A DNA stretch of 64,000 bases from Ereboglobus sp. (GTDB taxonomy: Bacteria; Verrucomicrobiota; Verrucomicrobiia; Opitutales; Opitutaceae). The DNA is taken from assembly GCA_029974595.1 (NCBI GenBank), contig JARKRC010000044.1, positions 1 through 64,000 of the forward strand. The letters run 5' to 3'. The position numbers were made by a program, and so were the translations under genes. The number at the start of each line of letters is the position of its first letter. The first letter of the stretch is position 1. Below are positions 28,070 through 36,934 of this stretch, piece by piece. The notes under the pieces were generated by a model, which saw only the letters and a program-made list of their open reading frames with translations, had not been told where the DNA came from and did not search any database.

Positions 28070-30112
28070 GTGGCACATTTTACGCAAAAGCATTCGGCGC
28101 CCGATGCCTGCGCGGCGGCTCCCCGCTGGGTGGCGTGGGCCGTCGCGCTTGTGATTTCGCTCGCGACGTTCGCGGCATACCGCAACACGTTTTCCGCGCC
28201 GTTCGTTTTTGATGATCTGCAATCGATCACGTTTAACCCGACGATCAGGCAGTTTGGAACGGCATTGAATCCGCCGGGCGGCGCAGGGGAAACGGTCGGC
28301 GGGCGTCCGTTGCTTAATTTGTCCTTTGCGATCAATCACGCAATCAGCGGCAGGGAGGTTTGGAGTTATCACGCGGGTAACCTGGTTATCCATGTCGCGG
28401 CGGGGCTGGTGTTGTTCGGGTTGATGCGGCGCACGCTTTTGCTGCCGGCGCTGCGTCCGAGGTTTGGCGGGGCGGCGCTGCCGGTGGCGTGCGTGACGGC
28501 GGCGGTGTGGTTGCTGCATCCGCTGCAAACCGGCGCGGTGACGTATGTCGTGCAGCGCGCGGAGTCGCTCATGGCGCTGTTTTATTTGCTGACGCTGTAT
28601 TGTTTCGTGCGCGGAGGGAGGGGCTGGCTCGCGCTTTCGGTTGTTTGCTGCGCGCTGGGCATGGCGTGCAAGGAGGTGATGGTGTCGGCTCCGTTGATTG
28701 TGCTGCTGTATGATCGCGCGCTGGTGGCGGGGTCGTTTCGCGAGGCGTGGGCGCGGCGGAAGGGATTTTATCTGGCGCTCGCGGCGACGTGGTTGTTGCT
28801 GGCGTGGCTTGTTGTGCAGGCCGGGACTCGCGGCAACACGGCGGGATTCGGAGGGAAGGTGGGCGTGTGGTCTTATTTGCTCACGCAAGCCGGGGCGATC
28901 TCGATTTATCTGAAGCTGATCGTGTGGCCAGCCGGGCAGATTTTCGATTATGGCACCGCCACGGTGAAGAGTCTGGCCGATGTGTGGCCGCAGGCGGTGT
29001 TGATCGCCGGTCTGGCCGGCGCGGCGGTGTGGCTGCTTGTGCGCCGTCCGATTGCCGGGCTGGCGGCGTTTTTTGTTTTTGCAGTGCTGGCGCCGTCGTC
29101 GAGTTTTGTGCCGGTCTGGACGGAGCCGGTCGCGGAGCATCGCATGTATCTTCCGCTGGCGGCGATCGTGGCGGGAGCGGCGGCGGCTTCGTGGCTATGG
29201 GCGGGGCGGAAGCGTCCGCTTGTATGGGGCTGCGCATGGTGCGCGGCGGGTGTTGCGCTTTTTGCGCTCACGGTCCGCCGCAACGCCGTGTATGAAACCG
29301 AGCTTTCGCTGTGGGGCGACACGGTGCGGAAGGCGCCCGGCTCCGCGCGCGCGAATAACAACTACGCCAAGGCGCTCGCGGAGGGAAAAAATCCCGGGGA
29401 GGCGCTGGCGTATTGCCGGCGTGCGATCGATTTGGATCCCGAATTTTCCGCCGCCTACAACAACTGCGGATACACGTTGTCGAAGTTGGGGCGTTTCGGC
29501 GAGGCGCTGCCCTATTTCGACAAGGCGCTTGGGCTTCGGGGGCACGGAATGGAGATCGTGTTGTGCAACCGGGGTTATGCGTTGTATTGTTTCGGACGCT
29601 TGGGGGAGGCGCTGGCGGATTGCGAGGCGGCGTTGAAAATTCGTCCCGATTATGAGGAGGCGCTCAGCAATTATGGCAATGCCCTGCATGCGGCGGGGCG
29701 TTCGGACGAGGCGCTTGTGCAACTGGACAAGGCCATCGCGCTTGCGCCGGGGCTTGCCTCGGCGTGGAACAATCGCGGCAATATATTTTCGGCGCGCGGC
29801 GCGGATAGGGAGGAGGCGTTGCGCTGCTACAAGCGTGCCGCCGCGCTTGCTCCCGCGATGTGGGAGGCGCTGGACAATGCGGGACGCTATGCGCTGTCGC
29901 TCGGGCGCAATGAGGAGGCGCTGCCTTATCTGGAGACGGCGGTGGCTCATGCGCCGGATGAGGCGGCGGCGCGGTGCCTGGTCGCGACCGCGCTCGCGAG
30001 AACGGGCAGGTTTGACGAGGCGGCTGCGCAGGCGCGGGAGGCGCTGCGCGTGAATCCGCAATCCGTCGCGGCGCGCGAGCTTTTGTCGCGCATCAACGGG
30101 GCGCGGCTCTGA
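28070..30112 (+). CDS. Multi-pass membrane protein with C-terminal TPR repeats (TMTC-like)
   Basis: 680 residues from a GTG start. About nine to ten membrane segments span residues 20-400 with the TMTC-type pattern FVFDDLQSI early, then GRPLLNLS and AVWLLHPLQTGAVTYVVQRAES. About eight TPR units fill 420-675, with recurring EALPYFDKAL, EALADCEAAL and EALPYLETAV helices. Family members are annotated as TPR proteins with a glycosyltransferase-like membrane part; the substrate is unknown. tRNA-Leu lies upstream in the opposite direction; mfd converges on its 3' end. Confidence 0.8.
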   Translation: MAHFTQKHSAPDACAAAPRWVAWAVALVISLATFAAYRNTFSAPFVFDDLQSITFNPTIRQFGTALNPPGGAGETVGGRPLLNLSFAINHAISGREVWSYHAGNLVIHVAAGLVLFGLMRRTLLLPALRPRFGGAALPVACVTAAVWLLHPLQTGAVTYVVQRAESLMALFYLLTLYCFVRGGRGWLALSVVCCALGMACKEVMVSAPLIVLLYDRALVAGSFREAWARRKGFYLALAATWLLLAWLVVQAGTRGNTAGFGGKVGVWSYLLTQAGAISIYLKLIVWPAGQIFDYGTATVKSLADVWPQAVLIAGLAGAAVWLLVRRPIAGLAAFFVFAVLAPSSSFVPVWTEPVAEHRMYLPLAAIVAGAAAASWLWAGRKRPLVWGCAWCAAGVALFALTVRRNAVYETELSLWGDTVRKAPGSARANNNYAKALAEGKNPGEALAYCRRAIDLDPEFSAAYNNCGYTLSKLGRFGEALPYFDKALGLRGHGMEIVLCNRGYALYCFGRLGEALADCEAALKIRPDYEEALSNYGNALHAAGRSDEALVQLDKAIALAPGLASAWNNRGNIFSARGADREEALRCYKRAAALAPAMWEALDNAGRYALSLGRNEEALPYLETAVAHAPDEAAARCLVATALARTGRFDEAAAQAREALRVNPQSVAARELLSRINGARL

Positions 30113-30141
30113 TCTTCGCGTTTCCAGCGCGAGCGGCGCGC

Positions 30142-33100
30142 TCACGCGGGGAGGTTGTTCAGGAAGGTGATGATTTCTTTCAGGCGCGCGAGAGGCTTGG
30201 TCGCGGCGAGGCGGGGGAAGCGGGTGCCGTGCATCACGTAGTCGTCGCGCCTGCCGGTGTTGCGCAGGCATTTCAGGCGCGTGCCGTCGGTTTCGACGCT
30301 GAGAATGTTTTTCTGCTCGGCGCGGATTCGGATTTCGGTGATCAGGAAAAGGGCGCGGACTTCGTCGCCGTATTTGCCGAAACGGTCGCGCAGGTCGGCC
30401 TCGATTTGCTTGAGGGCGCCGGGCGAATCGGCGAGCGCGAGGCGGCGGTAGATGTCGATGCGCAGGCGCGTTTCCGAAATGTAGGCAGTTGGGATGCGCG
30501 CTTGAATCGGCGCGACGGTGGCGGCGCCGTTCGCCTCGTCCTCGGCGGCCTTGATGGCGGAGTAGGAAGTGGCATGGGCTGCAGGCCCATGTTTTTGAGA
30601 CACGGGCTGGCTGCCCGCGCCACTCGACCCCGTGCCACCCGTCGCGTCGGCTTCGCCCACGTAAACGAAATCGAGTTTCACGGAGGCGCGGACATTGGCG
30701 GCGGCTTTTTCGCCTTTCAAGCGGGCGACGGACTGGCGGAGGAGCTGGCAGTAAAGCTCGAAGCCGACGCCGACGATGTGGCCGCTTTGCTCGGAGCCGA
30801 GGAGGTTGCCCGCGCCGCGCAGTTCGAGGTCGCGCATCGCAATGCGGAAGCCCGCGCCGAGCTGGTTGTGCGTGCGGAGGGCGTTGAGGCGCTGGCGCGC
30901 GATTTCGACGAGGTGCGTGTGGCGGTGCAGAAGCAGGTAGGCGTAGGCCTGGTGCTTGAAACGTCCCACGCGGCCGCGGAGCTGGTAGAGTTGAGAGAGG
31001 CCGAAGCGGTCCGCGCCCTCGATGATGATCGTGTTGCAGTTGGGAATATCGAGGCCGCTTTCGATGATCGTGGTGCAGACGAGGATGTCGTGTTTGCCGG
31101 CGACAAAATCGGTCATCACCCGTTCGAGGTCTTTTTCGTCCATTTGGCCGTGGCCGACGCCGATGCGCAGGTCGGGCATGAGCTGGCGGAGGCGCGCGGC
31201 GACGAGGTCGATTGTCTGGACGCGGTTGTGCAGATAAAAAACCTGCCCGCCGCGGCGCAGTTCGTGGCGCACGGCTTCGACGATGAGTTTTTCATCGTAG
31301 GTTTTGACGATCGTCTGGACGGGGTGGCGGTCGACGGGCGGGGTTTCGATCACGCTCATGTCGCGCGCGCCGGTGAGCGCCATGTAGAGGGTGCGCGGGA
31401 TGGGCGTGGCGCTCATCGACAGCACGTCCACGGTGGCGCGCATGGTCTTGAGGCGCTCCTTGTGTTTTACGCCGAAGCGTTGCTCCTCGTCGATGACAAC
31501 GAGGCCGAGGTTGCGGAAGACAATGTCTTTTTGGAGGAGGCGGTGCGTGCCGATGAGGATGTCAACCTGCCCGGCGGCGGTGGCCGCGATGATTTTTTGC
31601 TGTTCGCGGCGCGTGCGGAAGCGCGAGACCATTTCGACGACGACGGGGTAGCCGGCCATGCGTTCGCGGAAGGTGTTGAGGTGTTGCTGCGCGAGGACGG
31701 TCGTGGGCACAAGTACCGCGACCTGGCGTCCGTCCTGCGCGGCCTTGAAGGCGGCGCGGATCGCCACTTCGGTTTTGCCAAAGCCGACATCGCCGCAGAT
31801 GAGGCGGTCCATGCCGCGGGGGCGTTCCATGTCGGCTTTCGTTTCGTCGATGGCGCAGAGCTGGTCGCGGGTTTCGGTGTAGGGGAAGGAGGCTTCGAAT
31901 TCCTTCTGCCACGTCGTGTCGGTGCTGAAGGCGTGGCCGGGTTGGGCTTCCCGCGAGGCTTGGATGCGGAGGAGATCGGCGGCGAGGTCGATGGTGGCGA
32001 TTTCGGCGGCGCGGCGCGTTTTTTCCCAGCGATTGGTGCCGATGCGGCCGAGCTGCGGGCGCGTCTTGCTGAGGCCGACGTAGCGGCTGATGAGGTGCGA
32101 TTCCTGAAGCGGGACGTGGAGGGTGACGCCGTCGTCGAATTCGAGCGAGATGACTTCGCGGATGCCGGCGGCGTGATCGATTTTTGCGAGGCCGCGGTAG
32201 AGCGCGATGCCGTGTTGGATGTGGACAATGTAATCGCCTTCGACCAGTTCGGAGAAGTCGAGGAGCTGGTCGATTTGCGCGCGTTGCACGAGCGCGCGGC
32301 GTTGCAGCGCGGTGGCTCCGGGGCGTCGCGCGCGCTGGCGTCCGAAGAGTTCGGTTTCCGTCAGGAATAATTCGGAATGCGGAGTGCGGAATGCGGAATG
32401 ATCGGAGTGCGGCGGGTTGGGCGGGTCGAGTGGCACGGGCATCCTGCCCGTGGGTTTGAGGGATCGGGTGGCACGGGCGACTCGCCCGTGTTCTGAGAGC
32501 GCGGCCGAGTCGGCCGCGAGGCCCGATCCCATGGGCGGGTCGCCCATGCCACCCGACCCCGTGCCACCCGACCCGCCGCGGCGCGTGATGCGGAAGCCTT
32601 CGTTGAGCGTGCCCCGCAGGTAGCGGGGCCGGATTTTTTTGAGGCCGGGGCAGGCGGCTAGAATTTCCTTGGCGCGGCTTTCCTCGCCCTCCTTCGCGGT
32701 GATGATGGTGAGCGCGTAGCCATCGCGCGTAACCCACTCGGCGACTTGTTTCAGGAAACGGGCGCGGGCGTCTTCCTCAGCTTGGAGGCGTTCGTTGGCG
32801 ACGAGGTCGTTCGAGGGATAACTGCGGTGGTGGACGAGACTGTCGGTTTCCCAGACGGTTTCGTGTGTGCCGGGGGTGTCGAAGAGCGTGGTGACTTCGT
32901 CGATGTCGCTCACGCCGAAGAGGGCGGAGAGTTTCGGAAAGAAGGCCGCGAAAGGGCAGGACGAAGCAGGGTAGGGCGAAGCCTCCGGCTGAGCCGCAAT
33001 GGATGGAAAATCGGGAGACGTTGACGGCTTAGCCGGAGGCTTCGCCCTACCCAAAGCGGCGGTTTCCTCAATCGCGGCGGGTTCGACGAGAAGCATGTGC

Positions 33101-33882
33101 GTGCCGGGCGGGAGATAATCGGCGAGGCCGGTTTTCGAGGGCGCAAGGCGCACGCGCGGGCTTGCGGAGAGCGTGATGGCGGGGAGCGATTCGGCGGAGC
33201 GTTGCGTGACGGGATCGAAGGCGCGGATGTCCTCGATTTCGTCGCCGAAGAAATCGAGCCGGCAGGGTTGCGTGGCGGTGATGGGATAGACGTCGATGAT
33301 GCCGCCGCGCACGGCATAACTGCCGGGTGTCTCGCAGACGGCTTCGCTGTCGTAATCGAGCGCGTTGAGTTTTTCGAGGAGCGTTTTGAAAGGGCAGGTC
33401 TGGCCGCGTGTGAGCGTGAGCTCGGCGGTGGCGAATTGTTCGAGCGCGGGGACGGGTTGCAGGAGCGCGGTCGGAGTCGTGACAATGATGGCGGAGCGCG
33501 CGGGCATCTTGTCGAGTGATTGCGTGGCACGGACGGCCTGCCCGTGTTCGGACGATACGGGCTGGCAGCCCGTGCCACTCAATCCGCGCAGGGCCGAGAG
33601 GACGGTGAGGCGGTCGGCGCTGGCGGCAAAGGCTTCGCGCATGTCGCGCGTGTCGGGCATTGACTGGGGGAGGATGTAGATGTGCGGGGCGGACGACGCG
33701 GGGGTTGCATTTTCGAAAAATGCGAGATCCTCGGCAAGTTGTTCGGCGAGCTTGGGTTCGTCGGCCACGATCAGCCACACAGGCGCGGGGTGCGCGCGCA
33801 CGAGCTCGTCGATGACTGCGCCGCGTGCCGGCGGGCAGACTCCGACGTGTTTGGCTCGATACGGTATCGCCGATGACGACAT
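30142..33882 (-). CDS. mfd: Transcription-repair coupling factor Mfd
   Basis: 1246 residues, about 100 longer than the usual 1150. An N-terminal UvrB-like region comes first, then the RNA-polymerase-interacting domain (LVEGDYIVHIQHG, about 540), a translocase with Walker A GDVGFGKT (about 695-702) and DEEQRFG (about 800), and the C-terminal TRCF domain. It displaces stalled RNA polymerase and recruits UvrA. Four in-frame palindromic insertions account for most of the excess: residues about 102-120, 278-305, 434-506 and 1087-1105, all in linkers. No motif is interrupted, so the protein is probably active. Confidence 0.95.
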   Translation of the reverse strand: MSSSAIPYRAKHVGVCPPARGAVIDELVRAHPAPVWLIVADEPKLAEQLAEDLAFFENATPASSAPHIYILPQSMPDTRDMREAFAASADRLTVLSALRGLSGTGCQPVSSEHGQAVRATQSLDKMPARSAIIVTTPTALLQPVPALEQFATAELTLTRGQTCPFKTLLEKLNALDYDSEAVCETPGSYAVRGGIIDVYPITATQPCRLDFFGDEIEDIRAFDPVTQRSAESLPAITLSASPRVRLAPSKTGLADYLPPGTHMLLVEPAAIEETAALGRAKPPAKPSTSPDFPSIAAQPEASPYPASSCPFAAFFPKLSALFGVSDIDEVTTLFDTPGTHETVWETDSLVHHRSYPSNDLVANERLQAEEDARARFLKQVAEWVTRDGYALTIITAKEGEESRAKEILAACPGLKKIRPRYLRGTLNEGFRITRRGGSGGTGSGGMGDPPMGSGLAADSAALSEHGRVARATRSLKPTGRMPVPLDPPNPPHSDHSAFRTPHSELFLTETELFGRQRARRPGATALQRRALVQRAQIDQLLDFSELVEGDYIVHIQHGIALYRGLAKIDHAAGIREVISLEFDDGVTLHVPLQESHLISRYVGLSKTRPQLGRIGTNRWEKTRRAAEIATIDLAADLLRIQASREAQPGHAFSTDTTWQKEFEASFPYTETRDQLCAIDETKADMERPRGMDRLICGDVGFGKTEVAIRAAFKAAQDGRQVAVLVPTTVLAQQHLNTFRERMAGYPVVVEMVSRFRTRREQQKIIAATAAGQVDILIGTHRLLQKDIVFRNLGLVVIDEEQRFGVKHKERLKTMRATVDVLSMSATPIPRTLYMALTGARDMSVIETPPVDRHPVQTIVKTYDEKLIVEAVRHELRRGGQVFYLHNRVQTIDLVAARLRQLMPDLRIGVGHGQMDEKDLERVMTDFVAGKHDILVCTTIIESGLDIPNCNTIIIEGADRFGLSQLYQLRGRVGRFKHQAYAYLLLHRHTHLVEIARQRLNALRTHNQLGAGFRIAMRDLELRGAGNLLGSEQSGHIVGVGFELYCQLLRQSVARLKGEKAAANVRASVKLDFVYVGEADATGGTGSSGAGSQPVSQKHGPAAHATSYSAIKAAEDEANGAATVAPIQARIPTAYISETRLRIDIYRRLALADSPGALKQIEADLRDRFGKYGDEVRALFLITEIRIRAEQKNILSVETDGTRLKCLRNTGRRDDYVMHGTRFPRLAATKPLARLKEIITFLNNLPA
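30569..30623. repeat. Palindromic element A inside mfd (before the TRCF domain)
   Basis: Two hairpin units GTGGCATGGGC/GCCCATG and CGGGCTGGCTGCCCG lie side by side. On the mfd strand they code GTGSSGAGSQPVSQKHGP. The insertion lies just upstream of the TRCF domain. Confidence 0.8.
32366..32583. repeat. Palindromic element cluster B inside mfd (about 70 codons)
   Basis: Contains at least GGCACGGGC/GCCCGTG units at 32432-32452 and 32467-32490, GCGGCCGAGTCGGCCGC at 32501-32517, and ATGGGCGGGTCGCCCAT at 32531-32547, then word repeats of GCGGAATG near 32370-32410. It separates two conserved Mfd stretches, LNEGFRI and LTETELFG. Confidence 0.85.
32969..33052. repeat. Palindromic element D inside mfd, 22-bp perfect arms
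   Basis: The arms at 32969-32990 and 33031-33052 are exact inverse repeats starting GGGTAGGGCGAAGCC. The loop is 40 bases. The region codes a Pro/Ala/Ser-rich linker of Mfd (about 278-305). Confidence 0.9.
33524..33578. repeat. Palindromic element C inside mfd (N-terminal region)
   Basis: Outer arms GTGGCACGG and CCGTGCCAC enclose inner hairpins (ACGGCCTGCCCGT and CGGGCTGGCAGCCCG). On the mfd strand it codes GTGCQPVSSEHGQAVRAT, closely resembling the peptide coded by element A. Confidence 0.88.
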
Positions 33883-34320
33883 TGGAAAAACGCCAATTGA
33901 ACAACGAAGGCGCGAAGGCGCGACGGTTTTTTAATCACGGAAACACGGAAGCACGAAATGAAGCAGCCGGCTTTTTCCCTCCTTTGTGGGTGTCTGCGAT
34001 TATTGTTTTTTGTAGGAAAACATTAACCGCGAATCGACGCGAAGAATTATTTTTTGCAAATCATTGTATTGCAATAATCTGATAAGGTATTGATAAAATA
34101 CCATAATCTCGTTCTTGAAAAAACTGCCCGTCCTTCCGGTTTACCTGAATATCCTCCTGTCATTCTTTGATTGCTTAATGTTGCCGGTCACTTCCGACCC
34201 TTTGTTTCGAGTATTTTTTCTTTCCAGCCAAATTCACCACAAACCTGTCTTGTACAGTCTTTTTATCTCGATAACCACAAGACGTAGTTCCCCCATCCTC
34301 AAGGACTCATTCCGCGATCC
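33883..34320. other. Gene-free AT-rich promoter region of the regulator gene
   Basis: 33920-33960 holds a degenerate CACGGAAACACGGAAGCACG word repeat. From about 34020 to 34310 the base composition is clearly more AT-rich than the rest of the window. A small inverted repeat GGTATT-N5-AATACC (34086-34102) is a weak operator candidate. An 80-codon open frame (34115-34357) shows no gene-like features. Confidence 0.5.
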
Positions 34321-35433
34321 ATGCCCAAGTCATTTCAATCCCTCAGCGCACAGATAGCCGATACGCTTCGGGAGCAACTGTGCGCGGGCGCCTGGGGCGC
34401 GACGCTGCCTGGCGAAAGGCAACTCGCGAAGCATTTCGGCGTGAGCCGCAAGACGGTGGGCAAGTCGATCTCCCTGCTGCGAGCGGAGGGCATCATCCGG
34501 ACCGCACGGGGCAGGTCGAGTTTGCTGGTCCCGGGAAAGATCCCTGCGCAGGATGCAAAGACGCTCGACCGCGTGGTGCTCCTGCTGCCCAATCCGCTCA
34601 ATCAGAATCGTCCGTTCATTTCGTATTGGCTGAACAGTCTTGCCATGCTGATGCACCGGATCGGCGTGGACTTCGAGCTGATCAGCGGCTGGCGTTATTT
34701 CGGGAGGCATGCGGACCGCTCGCTCCGGCAATTGGTGGACTCCCATCCGGCCAAATGTTACGTGCTCATGCGCACGTCGCGTCCGATCCAGCAGTGGTTT
34801 GCCGACAGCGGTATCCCGTGCGTGCTGGTCGGCTCGCCCTTCGATGGCGTCAAGCTGCCCAGCGTGGATTTCGATCATCGGGCCATTGTCCGCCACGCGG
34901 CGCTCAACTTCCTTCGCGCGGGACACCGGCGGCTGGTGTATGTGTTTGAAAAGACAATGTTTGGAGGCACCGTGATCGGAGAGCAGGTTTTTCGCAAAAC
35001 CATAGCCGAATACGATGCGTCCGCCACGCTCGGGATATGTCGCGTGGCGATGAATGCGGCTTCGATCATCAACGAACTGCGCCGCATCCATAATTCCAGT
35101 CTGCGGCCGACCGCCTACATGATTGGCAATGCATTTTCTTATGTGACGACGCTCAGTTGGTTTAACTCACAGCAGCTGCTTGTTCCCAGGGACATTTCCC
35201 TTATCAGTCACGACGAGGATACTTTCCTGCGGTTTCTGTATCCGTCCCCGGCGCGTTACACCATCGAACCGGACAGGTTTGCCAACGCCTTATATAAAAC
35301 GGTCAAACGCGTGATGGAACAAGGGGCGGGTTTTGATTTCAAGGAGTTGCTCATTCCTGATTATATAAAGGGCGGCTCGGTCGGGCCGCCGCCTTCCGCC
35401 TCGCGCGAGGCGGAGATATTCCGTCGGCGTTGA
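34321..35433 (+). CDS. Transcriptional regulator: GntR-type HTH with LacI-type sugar-binding domain
   Basis: 370 residues. Residues 5-70 are a GntR winged helix (LPGERQLAKHFGVSRKTVGK). The rest (about 80-345) matches the periplasmic-binding-protein fold of LacI-type regulators, with SVDFDHRAIVRHAALNFL and ISLISHDEDTFLRF. Such regulators bind a sugar or related ligand. It precedes the sialidase/TonB/autotransporter genes on the same strand and probably controls them. The last codons run through small palindromes (35371-35390, 35396-35413). Confidence 0.85.
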   Translation: MPKSFQSLSAQIADTLREQLCAGAWGATLPGERQLAKHFGVSRKTVGKSISLLRAEGIIRTARGRSSLLVPGKIPAQDAKTLDRVVLLLPNPLNQNRPFISYWLNSLAMLMHRIGVDFELISGWRYFGRHADRSLRQLVDSHPAKCYVLMRTSRPIQQWFADSGIPCVLVGSPFDGVKLPSVDFDHRAIVRHAALNFLRAGHRRLVYVFEKTMFGGTVIGEQVFRKTIAEYDASATLGICRVAMNAASIINELRRIHNSSLRPTAYMIGNAFSYVTTLSWFNSQQLLVPRDISLISHDEDTFLRFLYPSPARYTIEPDRFANALYKTVKRVMEQGAGFDFKELLIPDYIKGGSVGPPPSASREAEIFRRR

Positions 35434-35680
35434 TGTCTTTGCGACAGGCGAAGCGTGGCATAAATAGGAGGCCAGTTTGTTGCGATTGTTCGCGCCTGTT
35501 TTTGGTGCGTTCTTCTTTCGCGTTCCCTTCCCGACAGTCCCGATCCGGCAGCATTCAAATGAAGACACTCCATCCCCGAATTCCACGGTATTTCACGCTT
35601 CCCGTCAGTTTCGTCAGCGATATCGGCTGCTGCGGCGGGAAAATCCGTGCGTCGGCCGAAAAGGAAAGCTCCCAAAACAC
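35434..35680. other. Promoter/leader of sialidase gene 1
   Basis: Between the regulator stop and the sialidase ATG no gene is visible. A long open frame enters from 35477 but its first 68 codons lack coding character, so the ATG at 35681, preceded by AAGGAA, is taken as the start. No confident operator was found. Confidence 0.5.
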
Positions 35681-36892
35681 ATGACTCGTGCCCGCTCATT
35701 AAAATCCGCCATCATGGCCCTGTGCCTTGCTTTGCCCTTGTTGTTCCCGGCTTCGACAGGCGCCGCGTCGCAGGCACCGGATGCCAGGCAGCCTGCCACT
35801 TGGCTCATTCCCGGCAACGGTTTCGAGCCTGTGGCCACGCCTTCCATTGGCTGGAGTGAAACCTCCTACCTCAGCCTCCCCGACGGGCGCGTCCTCACCG
35901 CGCGTGGCGACCATATTGCCGTTTCCACCAACGGCATGAAAACCTTCCCGGAAAAAAGCAACATCCCCTTCATCAAAGGCACATCCGCTGCCGACTCCCC
36001 TCGCGCTTCCCGCCTCGCCATCAGCACCAGCGGCGCCTGGCTTGTTGTCTGGCGCACCGCGCACATCCCCGGCGAACTTTCCCAGTTTTGGGACAAATCC
36101 ACCCACAACTACGTCCCCCATCTCACTGGCGGCCAGCTCATGGTATCCCGCTCCACCGACTCCGGCAAAACCTGGTCGGCTCCGCTGCGCATCTCGGACC
36201 CGCGTTACACCAACGGACACCCGCCCCGGAAGATCCTCCAGACCAAATCCGGTGTTTTCCTCTTGCCCGCGCAATACCGCACGCCAAATCCCGGTCGGCA
36301 CACTGTTTCCATCCTTCGCTCCACGGACGACGGCGTCACTTGGTCGGCTCCCGCGCCTGCCTTCGACCTGCCCAACTCCAACGGCAACCACGACGGCGTT
36401 GTCGAACCCACCCTCATCCAACTCAAAGACGGCACCGTGTGGTTCCTCACCCGCACCAACCTTGGCGCCCTTTGGGAGTCCCGCTCCCACGACGACGGCC
36501 TCACCTGGTCCCCGCTTCGTCCCACCCGCATCTACGCCTCCTCGTCTCCCGCGACGCTCGAACGCCTCTCCGACGGGCGCCTCGTGCTTGTCTGGAGTCC
36601 TTGGAAGGACACCGAAGGCAACGCGCCCCAAACCCGAGGCGGCGCCGACACCACCGACTACTCCCTCGCGGTCGCGAGCTGGCACCGCCGCGAGCTTCAC
36701 CTGGCCACCTCCGCCGACGAAGGCAAAACCTGGAGCAAACCTCTCGTTGTTGCGCGTCATCCCCGCATAAGCGGCGTCTTCAAGGGCGGCTGGATTTCCT
36801 ATGTCACCCTCTTTGAGCACGGCAAACACCTCTATCTTTTTGCCAGCATGGGCGGCCTGCACGCCCGCATCCCCATCGACAAACTTCCGTGA
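35681..36892 (+). CDS. Exported sialidase-like (BNR) protein 1
   Basis: 403 residues with a signal peptide (IMALCLALPLLFPASTGAAS). Four Asp boxes mark the beta-propeller blades: STDSGKTW, STDDGVTW, SHDDGLTW, SADEGKTW. The family is sialidase/neuraminidase-like (BNR_2); other glycan targets are possible. It is nearly identical in long DNA stretches to the gene at 46221-47729, about 10.8 kb away. It lies 42 bp upstream of the TonB receptor and is probably co-transcribed. Confidence 0.82.
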   Translation: MTRARSLKSAIMALCLALPLLFPASTGAASQAPDARQPATWLIPGNGFEPVATPSIGWSETSYLSLPDGRVLTARGDHIAVSTNGMKTFPEKSNIPFIKGTSAADSPRASRLAISTSGAWLVVWRTAHIPGELSQFWDKSTHNYVPHLTGGQLMVSRSTDSGKTWSAPLRISDPRYTNGHPPRKILQTKSGVFLLPAQYRTPNPGRHTVSILRSTDDGVTWSAPAPAFDLPNSNGNHDGVVEPTLIQLKDGTVWFLTRTNLGALWESRSHDDGLTWSPLRPTRIYASSSPATLERLSDGRLVLVWSPWKDTEGNAPQTRGGADTTDYSLAVASWHRRELHLATSADEGKTWSKPLVVARHPRISGVFKGGWISYVTLFEHGKHLYLFASMGGLHARIPIDKLP

Positions 36893-36934
36893 GCCCGTCC
36901 CGCATTCTCCAATCCTGATCAAAAACGTCCTCCC

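Noticed and set aside
30142-33882. mfd as a pseudogene because of the insertions
   Set aside because: The frame is continuous from start to stop and all translocase and RNA-polymerase-interaction motifs are intact.
34115-34357. An 80-codon open frame upstream of the regulator
   Set aside because: No ribosome-binding site, no conserved motif, and it overlaps the regulator start; the region reads as promoter DNA.
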